Positions 42,035 through 49,666 of a stretch of DNA of 49,666 nt are shown here, piece after piece; within the stretch, counting starts at the first letter, position 1; every line of letters begins with the position of its first letter. Below the pieces are notes generated by a model. It did not search any database, was not told the DNA's origin, and worked only from the letters and a program-made list of their open reading frames with translations. Source of the DNA: Quadrisphaera sp. (GTDB taxonomy: Bacteria; Actinomycetota; Actinomycetes; Actinomycetales; Quadrisphaeraceae); contig JARICT010000023.1 of NCBI GenBank assembly GCA_029257185.1, positions 1 to 49,666 on the forward strand. Direction: 5' to 3'. The translations under genes and the position numbers were made by a program.

Positions 42035-42868
42035 TCAGCGCAGCAGCGTCTCGAGGACCTGCGCGACGCCGTCCTCGGCGTTCGGCGGCGCCAGGTGGTC
42101 GGCGGCGGCGATCGCCGCGTCGTGACCGTCGGCCATCGCCCAGGAGCGACCGGCCCAGGTCAGCATCTCGACGTCGTTGGGCATGTCGCCGAAGGCGGCC
42201 ACGCTCTCGACGGGGATGCCGCGCTCAGCGGTCAGGCGCGCCAGCGTCGCGGCCTTGCTGACCCTCGGGGCGGAGATCTCCACGAGACCGCGCTCTCCGC
42301 CGGAGTGCGTGGGCTCCCCCAGGTCGCCCACGGCTGCCCGCACCAGCGCCAGGAGCTGGTCGCAGCTGAAGTCGGGGTCGCGCAGGAGCAGCTTGGTGGC
42401 GCCGGTGCCGTCGGCGAGCAGCTGCGCCACGGCGGCGCGCTCGTCGGTGGCCGACGAGGGCTCGACGCCGCGCCACCCGTGGACGGTCTCCACCGCCGCC
42501 CGCAGCCGTGGGACGACCTCGAGAGCCCGCCGCAGGATCTCGTCGACCTGGTCGGGGGCGAGCACCTCGGCCTCGACGACCCGGCCGGTGGCGAGGTCCC
42601 ACACCAGGGCGCCGTTCGCGCAGATGGCGAGCCCAGGGCCGAGGTCGGCGGCGAGGGTCTCGAGCCACCGCGGCGGGCGGCCCGTCACCGCGACGACCTC
42701 CACGCCCCGGGAGCGCACCGCGTCGAGCGCCGACCTCGTGCGGCGGCTCAGGCGGCCCTCCGGGTCGAGGAGCGTCCCGTCGAGGTCGCTCGCCACGAGG
42801 GCCAGCCCCGGCATCGGCGCCCACGGCCGGCCCCCGTCGCCGGGGGGGAGCGGGGTCGAGCCCGTCAT
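42035..42868 (-). CDS. HAD-superfamily phosphatase, Cof type
   Basis: 277 residues. HAD motif I is SDLDGTLLD (about 27-35), motif II VAVTGRPP, motif III Lys in RVSKAATLARL and motif IV FGDMPNDVEMLTWAG. The large cap domain between motifs II and III is C2-type, as in Cof/YbjI sugar-phosphate and pyridoxal-phosphate phosphatases. The substrate is unknown. It overlaps the upstream HAD gene by 4 nt and both end in VLE(T/S)LLR, so the pair arose by duplication. Convergent with the small protein at 41482-42003. Confidence 0.93.
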   Translation of the reverse strand: MTGSTPLPPGDGGRPWAPMPGLALVASDLDGTLLDPEGRLSRRTRSALDAVRSRGVEVVAVTGRPPRWLETLAADLGPGLAICANGALVWDLATGRVVEAEVLAPDQVDEILRRALEVVPRLRAAVETVHGWRGVEPSSATDERAAVAQLLADGTGATKLLLRDPDFSCDQLLALVRAAVGDLGEPTHSGGERGLVEISAPRVSKAATLARLTAERGIPVESVAAFGDMPNDVEMLTWAGRSWAMADGHDAAIAAADHLAPPNAEDGVAQVLETLLR

Positions 42869-43755
42869 CGCAGCAGGCTCTCGAGGACCAGCGCGGCGCC
42901 GTCGTCCTCCACGCTCGGCGTCACCTCGGTGGCTGCGGCGACGACCTCCGGCGGCGCACCGCCCATGGCCGCGGAGCGCGCCGCCCAGGTGAGCATCTCG
43001 ATGTCGTTGCGGCCGTCCCCGACGGCGACCGTGGCCTCCCGGGCCACCCCGAGCCGCTCACGGATCGCCTCCAGGGCGCTGGCCTTGCTGATCCCCTCGG
43101 GGGCGATGTCGATCCAGGCGCTGTAGCCGACGGCGTAGTTCACCCCGGACAGCCCGAGGCCCTCGGTCAGCCCGAGGAACTCCTCCGGGCTGTGCGCGTC
43201 GCTCGCGACCACCACGCGCGCCGCCTTGATGCCCTGCAGCTGCTCGAACTCCACCCTGACCACCGTCTCGGCCACCTCCGAGGCGGGGAAGGGCCCGGCG
43301 ACGACGAACTCCGCCCCGTCGGTCTCCACCGCGAAGGAGGCCTCGGGCAGCGCGTCGCGCAGGCGCAGGAGGGCCGGCCACGGGTCGAACGTGGCCACGT
43401 CGACCATCTCGTAGGAGGGCAGGGTCGCCGAGGACACCGCGTCGGCGCCGAAGGCGAACCGCTCACCCCGGCGGCGCTCCAGCGCGCGGACCACCGGCGG
43501 CGCCGCCGTGGTCGAGACGGTGAAGGAGCCGTTGCTGCACACGGCGTAGCACCCTCCGATGTCGAGGGCCCCCACCACCGGCAGCGTCGCGCTGATGGAG
43601 CGCCCGGTCGCGATGACCACGTGGTGCCCGGCGGCGACGACGGCCTGCACGGCCGCGGGGACCCGCGGGGACATGACGAGGTCGCCGGTGATCAGCGTGC
43701 CGTCCACGTCGAGCGCCACGAGCATCGTCGGGGCTCGGGAGCGAGGTGGCGGCAC
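42865..43755 (-). CDS. HAD-superfamily phosphatase, Cof type (second copy)
   Basis: 296 residues from GTG 43755. Motif I LDVDGTLITGD, motif II VIATGRS, motif III Lys in GISKASALEAI and motif IV VGDGRNDIEMLTWAA; C2 cap between. GTG 43755 was preferred over ATG 43725 because a TACCCT -10 box ends 6 nt upstream, making a leaderless start; the ATG has no ribosome-binding site. It is paralogous to the next gene, which is translationally coupled. Substrate not predictable. Confidence 0.9.
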   Translation of the reverse strand: MPPPRSRAPTMLVALDVDGTLITGDLVMSPRVPAAVQAVVAAGHHVVIATGRSISATLPVVGALDIGGCYAVCSNGSFTVSTTAAPPVVRALERRRGERFAFGADAVSSATLPSYEMVDVATFDPWPALLRLRDALPEASFAVETDGAEFVVAGPFPASEVAETVVRVEFEQLQGIKAARVVVASDAHSPEEFLGLTEGLGLSGVNYAVGYSAWIDIAPEGISKASALEAIRERLGVAREATVAVGDGRNDIEMLTWAARSAAMGGAPPEVVAAATEVTPSVEDDGAALVLESLLR

Positions 43756-43761
43756 CGCCCC

Positions 43762-43767
43762 AGGGTA
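43762..43767 (-). promoter_or_regulatory. -10 box of the HAD gene pair
   Basis: TACCCT on the minus strand ends 6 nt before GTG 43755, so the transcript would begin at or beside the start codon. No recognisable -35 element. Confidence 0.4.
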
Positions 43768-43835
43768 CGGGGGCGGGCATCCCTCACCGGTGGTCCTCGC
43801 CGCGCGGTCCGGTGACGGGCCGGGACGCGCCGCGC

Positions 43836-44738
43836 CTACTTCACCGCCCCCATCGAGAGCCCCTGCACCAGCTTGTCCTGCGCGGCGAACCCCGCGGCCA
43901 GCACCGGCAGCGAGACGGCGAAGGAGGCGGCGCACACCTGCGCCAGGAACAGGCCCTGGCTGGTGGCGAACCCGGTGAGGAAGCTGGGGGCCGTCCCCGC
44001 GACGACGGACGTGAGCGTGCGCGCCAGGAGCAGCTCGTTCCAGCTGAAGATGAAGCAGATCAGCGCGGTGGCGGCGATCCCCGGCAGCGCCACCGGGGCG
44101 ATGATCTTGCGGAGCACGGTGATGAGGCCGGCTCCGTCGAGCGAGGCCGCCTCGAGCATCTCCGTCGGCACCTCCGCCAGGAAGCTGCGCATCATCCACA
44201 CGGCGATCGGCAGGTTCATCGCGGTGTACAGCAGCACCAGCAGCCAGATGTTGTCCAGCAGACCGGTCAGCTTGGCGAAGAGGAACAGCGGCAGCAGCCC
44301 GGCGACGATCGGCAGGAACTTCGTCGACAGCAGGAAGAACATCACGTCCGTCCACCGCTTGACCGGCTTGACCGACAGCGCGTAGGCCGCCGGGATGGCC
44401 AGGACCAGCACGAAGAGGGTGGAGATCACCGACGCGGTCGCCGAGTTGATGAGCGGTGGCCACGGGTTGTTGCCGAAGAAGGTGCGGTAACCGTCGAGGG
44501 TCAGCGCCGCGAAGACCGCCGGGGGGTTGCTGGCCGCGTCGACCTCGGAGTGGAAGGACGTGAGCACCATCCAGAGGACGGGCGCGACGAAGACCAGGCC
44601 CACGAGCCAGGCGGCGATCCCCCACAGGGGGCTCGACCTCTTCTCCACGCCGCGGTCCCGGCGCGGCGCCGCCTTGAAGGACGTGGCCGCCACCGCCTTG
44701 TTGGTGGACGTGGACGTCGGTTCGCTGACCGCGCTCAT
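43836..44738 (-). CDS. Sugar/polyol ABC transporter permease (MalG type)
   Basis: 300 residues, six membrane helices after a 35-residue cytoplasmic tail. The EAA loop that contacts the ATPase is EAASLDGAGLITVLRKIIAP (about 205-224). Ends SMGAVK, typical of MalG/SmoG-type permeases. Works with the permease at 44735-45718 and the lipoprotein at 45886-47262. Its ATG overlaps that permease's stop by 4 nt. No ATP-binding gene follows, so the complex probably borrows a shared MsmK-like ATPase. Confidence 0.95.
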   Translation of the reverse strand: MSAVSEPTSTSTNKAVAATSFKAAPRRDRGVEKRSSPLWGIAAWLVGLVFVAPVLWMVLTSFHSEVDAASNPPAVFAALTLDGYRTFFGNNPWPPLINSATASVISTLFVLVLAIPAAYALSVKPVKRWTDVMFFLLSTKFLPIVAGLLPLFLFAKLTGLLDNIWLLVLLYTAMNLPIAVWMMRSFLAEVPTEMLEAASLDGAGLITVLRKIIAPVALPGIAATALICFIFSWNELLLARTLTSVVAGTAPSFLTGFATSQGLFLAQVCAASFAVSLPVLAAGFAAQDKLVQGLSMGAVK

Positions 44739-45718
44739 GCGTTCTCCTCCTCGAACAGCGACGACACCGTCTTGAGGGCGAAGGTGGCGATGATGATGGT
44801 CCCGATCACGGTGACGACGCCCTGCGCCGAGGCCAGCCCGTAGCTCTGCTGCTGGAAGAACGTCGCGTAGATCGTGTACGGCAGGTTCGCGGTCCCGAGG
44901 GACCCGGCGGTCATGGTGAACACCGCGTCGAAGTTCTGCACGATGTAGATCGCCCCGAGCAGGCCGCCCAGCTCGAGGTAGCGCCGCAGGTGCGGGAAGG
45001 TGATGTAGCGGAAGATCTGCCAGCTGCTGGCGCCGTCCACCCGCGCGGCCTCCACCACGTCGCCGGGCTTGGACTGCAGGCCGGCCAGGATGATCAGCAT
45101 CATGAACGGCGTCCACTGCCAGATGAGGGACGCCTCGATGGCCAGCAGCGGGAAGCGCGTCAGCCAGGCGATCTGCGGCGGGTCCGCGGCGCCGAACAGG
45201 TCCCACACCGAGCGGATGAGCCCGTTGAACAGCCCGAACGAGGGGTTCAGCAGCGCGTGCTTCCACAGCAGCGCCGCGGCGACCGGCACGATGAGGAACG
45301 GCGCGATCATCATGGTGCGCACCGCGCCGCGCCCGAAGAACTTCCGGTCGAGCAGCAGGGCGATGAGGGTGCCGAGCACCAGCGAGACCCCCACCACGGT
45401 GGCGGTGAGCACGATGGTGGTCAGGACGGCGTCCCGGTTCGCCGGGTTGGTGAAGACGGTGACGTAGTTGTCGAACCCGATGAACCGGCGGTCGTCCGGC
45501 GCCAGGGCGTTCCAGCTGGTGAACGAGATGATGATCGTCGCGAGGAAGGGCAGCTGCGTGGCGACGATGACGAAGATCAGCGCCGGGAGCAGCGGGAGGC
45601 GCCGCAGCCGGGCCGCGCGCTTCGACCTCGCGAGGTCGCCCGGTGGCGGCTCGTAGACGGTGGCCTGCTCCCGCGACAGCTCGGATCCCGTGCCGGGCGG
45701 GGCGGTGGTGGAGGACAT
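44735..45718 (-). CDS. Sugar/polyol ABC transporter permease (MalF type)
   Basis: 327 residues with six membrane helices; FLATIIISFTSWNALAPDD after the first helix is typical of polyol-transport permeases (SmoF/MtlF-like). EAA loop: EAARVDGASSWQIFRYITFP at about 228-247. GAGGAGAG lies about 8 nt before the ATG. The gap to the lipoprotein gene holds an intercistronic hairpin. Confidence 0.95.
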   Translation of the reverse strand: MSSTTAPPGTGSELSREQATVYEPPPGDLARSKRAARLRRLPLLPALIFVIVATQLPFLATIIISFTSWNALAPDDRRFIGFDNYVTVFTNPANRDAVLTTIVLTATVVGVSLVLGTLIALLLDRKFFGRGAVRTMMIAPFLIVPVAAALLWKHALLNPSFGLFNGLIRSVWDLFGAADPPQIAWLTRFPLLAIEASLIWQWTPFMMLIILAGLQSKPGDVVEAARVDGASSWQIFRYITFPHLRRYLELGGLLGAIYIVQNFDAVFTMTAGSLGTANLPYTIYATFFQQQSYGLASAQGVVTVIGTIIIATFALKTVSSLFEEENA

Positions 45719-45824
45719 GGCGTGCACTCTCCTCTGCGAGGACCGCCGGGCCACCTCACGGGAGCCGAGGAGGGCGCGTCGGTGGACGACCTGGTGCCGG
45801 CCGCGCGTCGCTGCCGGCGGAGGC

Positions 45825-45857
45825 GGCGGGGACCGGGCGCCGTGCTCGGTCCCCGCC
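45825..45857. terminator. Intercistronic hairpin in the ABC operon
   Basis: Perfect 11-bp stem (45825-45835 with 45847-45857) and 11-nt loop, 28 nt after the lipoprotein stop and about 107 nt before the permease start. Placed like hairpins that give more binding protein than permease, by partial termination or by protecting the upstream mRNA end. Confidence 0.65.
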
Positions 45858-45885
45858 GACGACGAGGGTGCTGCTCGGCGGGGTG

Positions 45886-47262
45886 TCAGCCCTCCTTGTT
45901 GGGGTCCCCGACGCCGCTCTGGGCGAGCTGCTGGCCGTTCTCCAGCGCCTCCTCGACCGTGGTGCGACCGGCGATCGCGTCGCTGATGCCCTGGGAGACC
46001 TGCGTGGCCACGCCCGAGAACTGCGGGACGGCGACGAACTGGATGCCGGGGGCCGGCGCCGGGTCGATGCCGGGCTGCTGGGGGTTGGCCGAGGTGATGG
46101 CGTCCTCGGTCTGCTGGTAGAAGGCCGACGCGGCCTCCTGGTACTCCGGGTTGGCGTAGGTCGAGGCGCGCTTGCCGGCCGGCACGCGGGCCCACCCGAG
46201 CTCCTCGGCGACGTTCTCCTCGTAGCCCTGCGAGGCGGCGAAGGAGATGAACTCCCAGGCGGCGTCCTTCTTCTGCGAGGACTCCTGGATCCCGAACGCC
46301 CAGCTGTAGATCCAGCCGGAGGAGTCGGTCTCCTTGACCGGGGCGGCCACGTAGCCCATCTTGCCCTTGACGGGGGAGCCCTCGGCCTCCAGCGTGCCGG
46401 CGGCCGACGTCGCGTCGTACCACATCGCCACGCCGCCCTGCGAGGTCGCGTTGAGGCACTCGGTGAACCCGGCCTGTGCCGCCCCCGACTCACCGTGGGC
46501 GCGGACGAGGTCCACGTAGAACGTCGTGGCGTCGGTGAAGCCCGGCTCGGTGAGCTGGGCGTTCCAGTCCTCGTCGAACCACTGGCCGCCGAAGGTGTTG
46601 ACCACGGTGGTCAGCGGGGCGAAGACCTGGCCCCAGCCGGCGAGCCCGCGCAGGCAGATGCCCTTCATGCCCGGCTCAGCGCCGTCGACCTGGGCGGCGA
46701 GGTCGGCGACCTCGTCCCAGGTGGGCTTCTCCGGCATCGTCAGGCCCTTGGCGTCGAAGACGTCCTTGCGGTACATGAGGAACGAGCTCTCGCCGTAGAA
46801 CGGCTCGGCGTACGTCGTGCCGTCCTCGCCCTCGAGGCCCTGCGCGATGGGCTCGAGGATGTCGTCCTGGTCGAACGCGTCGTCCTCGGCGATGTAGTCG
46901 TCGAGCGGCGCGACGAACTTCTGCTTCGAGAAGAACGGCACCTCGTAGTTGGAGATGGTCGCCACGTCGTACTGGCCGGCCTGCGAGGAGAAGTCGGTCT
47001 GGATCTTGTCACGGGCCTCGTTCTCGGGGAGGACCTCGAAGTTGACCTCGATCCCGGTCCTCTCGGTGAAGTACTTCGGGGTGAGCTCCTTCAGGTCCTC
47101 CATCTGCGGGTTGTTCACCATGATGACGTTGATGGAGTCGGCCCCGCCCTCGGCGGAGGCACCGCCGGAGGAGCCACCGCCGCCGGCGCCGGCGCACCCG
47201 GCGGCGGTGATGGCGAGCCCGACGGTGACGGCGACGACGGTGACGCGCTTGCGTGCTGGCAT
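45886..47262 (-). CDS. Sugar/polyol ABC transporter substrate-binding lipoprotein
   Basis: 458 residues. Lipoprotein signal peptide ending ITAAGC, with the lipidated Cys at about 23, then a Gly/Ser-rich linker. The mature protein is a family-1 solute-binding protein: FTERTGIEVNFEVLPENEARDK-like region about 65-86, ATISNYEVPFF, and EPFYGESSFLMYRKDVF about 151-167, resembling sorbitol/mannitol-binding proteins. Captures substrate outside the membrane for the two permeases. AGAGGG precedes the ATG. It follows lacI by 46 bp. Confidence 0.94.
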   Translation of the reverse strand: MPARKRVTVVAVTVGLAITAAGCAGAGGGGSSGGASAEGGADSINVIMVNNPQMEDLKELTPKYFTERTGIEVNFEVLPENEARDKIQTDFSSQAGQYDVATISNYEVPFFSKQKFVAPLDDYIAEDDAFDQDDILEPIAQGLEGEDGTTYAEPFYGESSFLMYRKDVFDAKGLTMPEKPTWDEVADLAAQVDGAEPGMKGICLRGLAGWGQVFAPLTTVVNTFGGQWFDEDWNAQLTEPGFTDATTFYVDLVRAHGESGAAQAGFTECLNATSQGGVAMWYDATSAAGTLEAEGSPVKGKMGYVAAPVKETDSSGWIYSWAFGIQESSQKKDAAWEFISFAASQGYEENVAEELGWARVPAGKRASTYANPEYQEAASAFYQQTEDAITSANPQQPGIDPAPAPGIQFVAVPQFSGVATQVSQGISDAIAGRTTVEEALENGQQLAQSGVGDPNKEG

Positions 47263-47308
47263 GGTCCCTCTTCTCGGTGGCGTTGCGGCGGCGGTGGCGT
47301 GCGCGAGG

Positions 47309-48382
47309 TCAGACGGGGTCGGAAGAGGTCGGGAGCCGTGAGGGGGGCCGCTCGCCGGAGCCTCGGGTGATGAGGCTCAGCCCCACCTCCTCGTGCCGCG
47401 GCGGTCCGCTCGCCCCCTCGATGCGCTCGAAGAGCAGCTCGACGGCGCGGTCGCCCATCGCCTCGACGTCCTGCTCGATCACGGTGAGCGGCGGGTCGAA
47501 GCCGTCAGCCCCCGCGATGTCGTCCATGGCGACCACCGCGACGTCGCGCCGGCCCAGGCTCGACAGCGCCGTGAGCAGGCCGGTGGTGGTCCTGGCCACC
47601 CCGGAGACCACCGCGGTGACGTCCCGGTGCGCCTCGAGGGCAGCGCCGGCGGACTCGAAGGTCCGGGAGGGCTCGTAGCCGAGCCACGCGGAGCGCGGGG
47701 TGAGCCCGGCGCCGACCATGGTCTCGGCGTACCCCTGCTCGCGCAGGACCACGGTGGAGGCGGCCGTCCCGGACCCGAGGAAGAGGATCTCGCGGTGCCC
47801 GTAGGACAGCAGGTGCTCGGTGAGCCGCCGGCCGGCGGCGGCGTTGTCGATGCCGATCGAGTCGGAGAAGGTCGAGGGGCCCACCGCGTCGACCTGCACC
47901 AGCGGGAGGCGCTCGGCGATGTCGGCCAGGTAGCCCTCCGGCGCGCCGGCGGTCCCCGAGGCCACGACGATCCCCGCCACCCCCCGGGAGAGCAGCGGCT
48001 CGACGGACTCCGCCTCGGAACGCCCGGAGCCGGCCACCGTGATGATGATCGCGTGCCCGCGCTGGTGCGCGCCGCGCTCGACGCAGGCGACGATGCGCCC
48101 GAAGAAGGGGATCGTGAAGTCCTCGACGGCCAGCCCGATCGCGTGGTCGCGGCCGCGACGAAGGCTCCGGGCGGAGACGTTGACGTGGTAGCCCAGCGCG
48201 GCCGCGGCGCCGTTGACCCGCTCGCGGAGCGGCTCGGAGACGCCGGCCCCACCGTGCAGGGCCCTCGAGGCCGTGGACGTGGAGACCTCGGCGGCCCGGG
48301 CGACGTCGGCCAGGGTGGCGCGCTCCCTGTCGGCAGGGCGGTCGCCGTCGGGCTCGGCTCCGTCCGGGTGCTGGTGAGCCAT
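47309..48382 (-). CDS. LacI-family transcriptional regulator
   Basis: 357 residues. The N-terminal helix-turn-helix and hinge read ATLADVARAAEVSTSTASRAL (about 23-43) and GYHVNVSARSLRRG. The C-terminal periplasmic-binding-protein-like sensor starts HAIGLAVEDFTIPFFG. It probably represses the ABC operon, which it heads, until polyol or a phosphorylated derivative binds. ATG 48382 has GAGGAGG about 9 nt upstream; a longer in-frame start at 48442 would cross the operator. A LacI-like operator lies on its own -35 box. Confidence 0.94.
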   Translation of the reverse strand: MAHQHPDGAEPDGDRPADRERATLADVARAAEVSTSTASRALHGGAGVSEPLRERVNGAAAALGYHVNVSARSLRRGRDHAIGLAVEDFTIPFFGRIVACVERGAHQRGHAIIITVAGSGRSEAESVEPLLSRGVAGIVVASGTAGAPEGYLADIAERLPLVQVDAVGPSTFSDSIGIDNAAAGRRLTEHLLSYGHREILFLGSGTAASTVVLREQGYAETMVGAGLTPRSAWLGYEPSRTFESAGAALEAHRDVTAVVSGVARTTTGLLTALSSLGRRDVAVVAMDDIAGADGFDPPLTVIEQDVEAMGDRAVELLFERIEGASGPPRHEEVGLSLITRGSGERPPSRLPTSSDPV

Positions 48383-48437
48383 CGCGACTGCCTCCTCGAC
48401 CTCGCCGTCGTGCTGTGGGAGGAGTGTGTGGCGACTG

Positions 48438-48452
48438 TGCAAACGTTGTCAA
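48438..48452 (-). promoter_or_regulatory. LacI-type operator over the -35 box of lacI
   Basis: The near-palindrome TGCAAACGTTGTCA (48438-48451) has the central CG and flanking A/T typical of LacI-family operators. On the minus strand it includes TTGACA (48452-48447), with CACACT 18 nt further on as a weak -10. Binding there would block transcription, so lacI and the transporter genes are probably autoregulated. Confidence 0.55.
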
Positions 48453-48532
48453 GAACTTCTGGGTGACCCCGGATCACGGTTGCGTAACGCCGCGCCGCCG
48501 GTCCGCCGCACGATCGCGTCAGACGACGACGG

Positions 48533-49666
48533 TCACCGCTCGTCCATCGTGGCTCGGAGCGTCGCGCGCGCGCCCTCCTCGTGCAGCGAGCGCAGCGCAG
48601 CGGTGTAGGCCGTGACGAAGCGCTGGTCGTCGGCGAGGTCGCCGAACACCTCGCGGTTCTCGATGAAGGCGGTCCCGTCCCTGCCCTGCGTCCTCGCGAT
48701 GGCCGTCAGCTCGTCGGCCAGGGCGTCGACCACCTCGATGGGGGCGCCGTCCTCGTCGGTGCCCTCCGCGTAGCGGGCCCAGCTGGCCACGACGAGCGCC
48801 GCCAGCCCCACGGGCCCGCCGCTCTCGAGGTTGTGGCGCACCACCGGCAAGAGCCACTTCGGGATGCGGTCGCTGCTCTCGGCGCAGAGACGGGCCACGG
48901 TGTCGCGCACGTTCCCGTTGGAGAAGCGCTGGATCAGCGTGCGCTTGTAGTCCTCCAGGTCCTGACCGGGCACCGGCGGGACCGCGGGCGTGGCCTCGTC
49001 GTCCATGTACGCCAGGAGGAAGGAGGAGAACAGCTCGTCCTGGGCGACCTCGTGCACCAAGCGGTACCCGGCGAGGTACCCGAGGTAGCACAGCGCCTGG
49101 TGGCTGGCGTTGAGCAGCCGGAGCTTCATCAGCTCGTAGGGCTCGACGTCCTCGACCACCTGGACGCCCGCCTCCTCGTAGGGCGGGCGTCCGTCGGTGA
49201 AGGCGTCCTCGAGCACCCACTGGACGAAGGGCTCCGCGACGACGGGCCACGCGTCCTCGATGCCGAAGCGCTCCGCGATCTCGGCGCGGTCCTCGTCCGT
49301 GGTCACCGGGGTGATGCGGTCCACCATGGAGCTGGGAAAAGCCACGTTGGCGGCCACCCACTCCCCCAGCGCCGGGTCGCGCAGGGCCGCGAACGCGGGG
49401 AAGACCGTCGCGGCCAGGTGCCCGTTCCCCTGGATGTTGTCGCAGGACATGAGCGTGAACGGCGGGACGCCTCGCTCGCGCCGGCGGACCAGCGCCTCGG
49501 TCACGAGGCCGAAGTACGTGGTGGGGGTGGCGCCGGGCCCCGCGTCGGCCCTGATGGCGTCGCTGGGGGCGAGCTCCCCGGTGACGGGGTGGACGGAGTA
49601 CCCGCCCTCGGTCACGGTCAGCGAGACGATCCGGATCGCGGGGTCCGCCAGCCTCTCGACCGCCGC
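48533..49666 (-). CDS. Mannitol 2-dehydrogenase-family oxidoreductase (5' part off window)
   Basis: The C-terminal 377 residues of a PSLDR-family polyol dehydrogenase/uronate reductase; about 100-115 N-terminal residues with the NAD site lie beyond the right edge. Visible hallmarks: IVSLTVTEGGY, FTLMSCDNIQGNG, SSMVDRITP and KLRLLNASHQALCYLGYLAG with the catalytic Lys. Oxidises mannitol or a related polyol to the ketose, matching the polyol-type transporter downstream. 150 bp separates it from lacI; the gap contains the operator and no clear terminator. Confidence 0.93.
   Translation of the reverse strand, partial: AAVERLADPAIRIVSLTVTEGGYSVHPVTGELAPSDAIRADAGPGATPTTYFGLVTEALVRRRERGVPPFTLMSCDNIQGNGHLAATVFPAFAALRDPALGEWVAANVAFPSSMVDRITPVTTDEDRAEIAERFGIEDAWPVVAEPFVQWVLEDAFTDGRPPYEEAGVQVVEDVEPYELMKLRLLNASHQALCYLGYLAGYRLVHEVAQDELFSSFLLAYMDDEATPAVPPVPGQDLEDYKRTLIQRFSNGNVRDTVARLCAESSDRIPKWLLPVVRHNLESGGPVGLAALVVASWARYAEGTDEDGAPIEVVDALADELTAIARTQGRDGTAFIENREVFGDLADDQRFVTAYTAALRSLHEEGARATLRATMDER

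Overview
The window is very GC-rich DNA with many GTG starts, long runs of 4-nt ATGA/GTGA gene overlaps, TANNNT-type -10 boxes lying directly against start codons, and a Bpa-type proteasome activator. Together these point to a motile actinobacterium (Kineosporiaceae- or Geodermatophilaceae-like; the genus cannot be fixed from the sequence). There is no rRNA, tRNA, CRISPR array, IS element or prophage. No gap between genes exceeds 300 bp.

Layout. 1-7810: a chemotaxis block with three methyl-accepting chemotaxis proteins (the first cut by the left edge), CheA with an extra C-terminal CheW-like domain, and CheW. All four transcription units carry an upstream sequence resembling a flagellar sigma (FliA/WhiG) promoter. 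7990-10404: a PAC2-family protein, a MobA-like nucleotidyltransferase and a glycosyltransferase reduced to its N-terminal domain. 10424-13797: an ECF sigma factor fused to a zinc-binding anti-sigma domain and a membrane anchor, a GAF-GGDEF diguanylate cyclase, and a pseudokinase. 13835-25139: the first part of an exopolysaccharide (EPS) locus, with a LysM membrane protein, a Wzz protein with a degenerate kinase domain, a GT4-GT2 fusion, then a tightly coupled operon of deacetylase, Wzx-type flippase, APH-like kinase, CelD-like acyltransferase and ATP-grasp enzyme.

25222-30707, on the minus strand, separates the two EPS operons. It encodes an ECF sigma factor, a small protein resembling a cysteine-less anti-sigma factor, a TPR-CHAT caspase-like protease and a secreted subtilase. 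This is the best candidate here for an undescribed regulatory or proteolytic system. 30889-39765: the second EPS operon, seven genes each overlapping the next by 4 nt: polyprenyl glycosylphosphotransferase, GT4, a second CelD-like acyltransferase, a clan GH-A glycosidase, a nucleotidyltransferase-Tmk-like fusion, an O-antigen-ligase-like polymerase and a second Wzz.

39784-43755: quinone oxidoreductase with the proteasome activator Bpa, a small unknown protein starting inside a long hairpin, and two overlapping HAD phosphatases. 43836-49666: a polyol-type ABC uptake operon (LacI regulator, lipoprotein, two permeases, no ATPase) beside a mannitol-2-dehydrogenase-family gene cut by the right edge.

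How the parts fit (inference): the first half senses the surroundings and sets motility and c-di-GMP; the middle builds a secreted polysaccharide by a Wzx/Wzy-like route. A recurrent GGWTACCACGC-like motif lies near the diguanylate cyclase, the first wzz, the glycosyltransferases and the deacetylase operon, so these genes may share a regulator.
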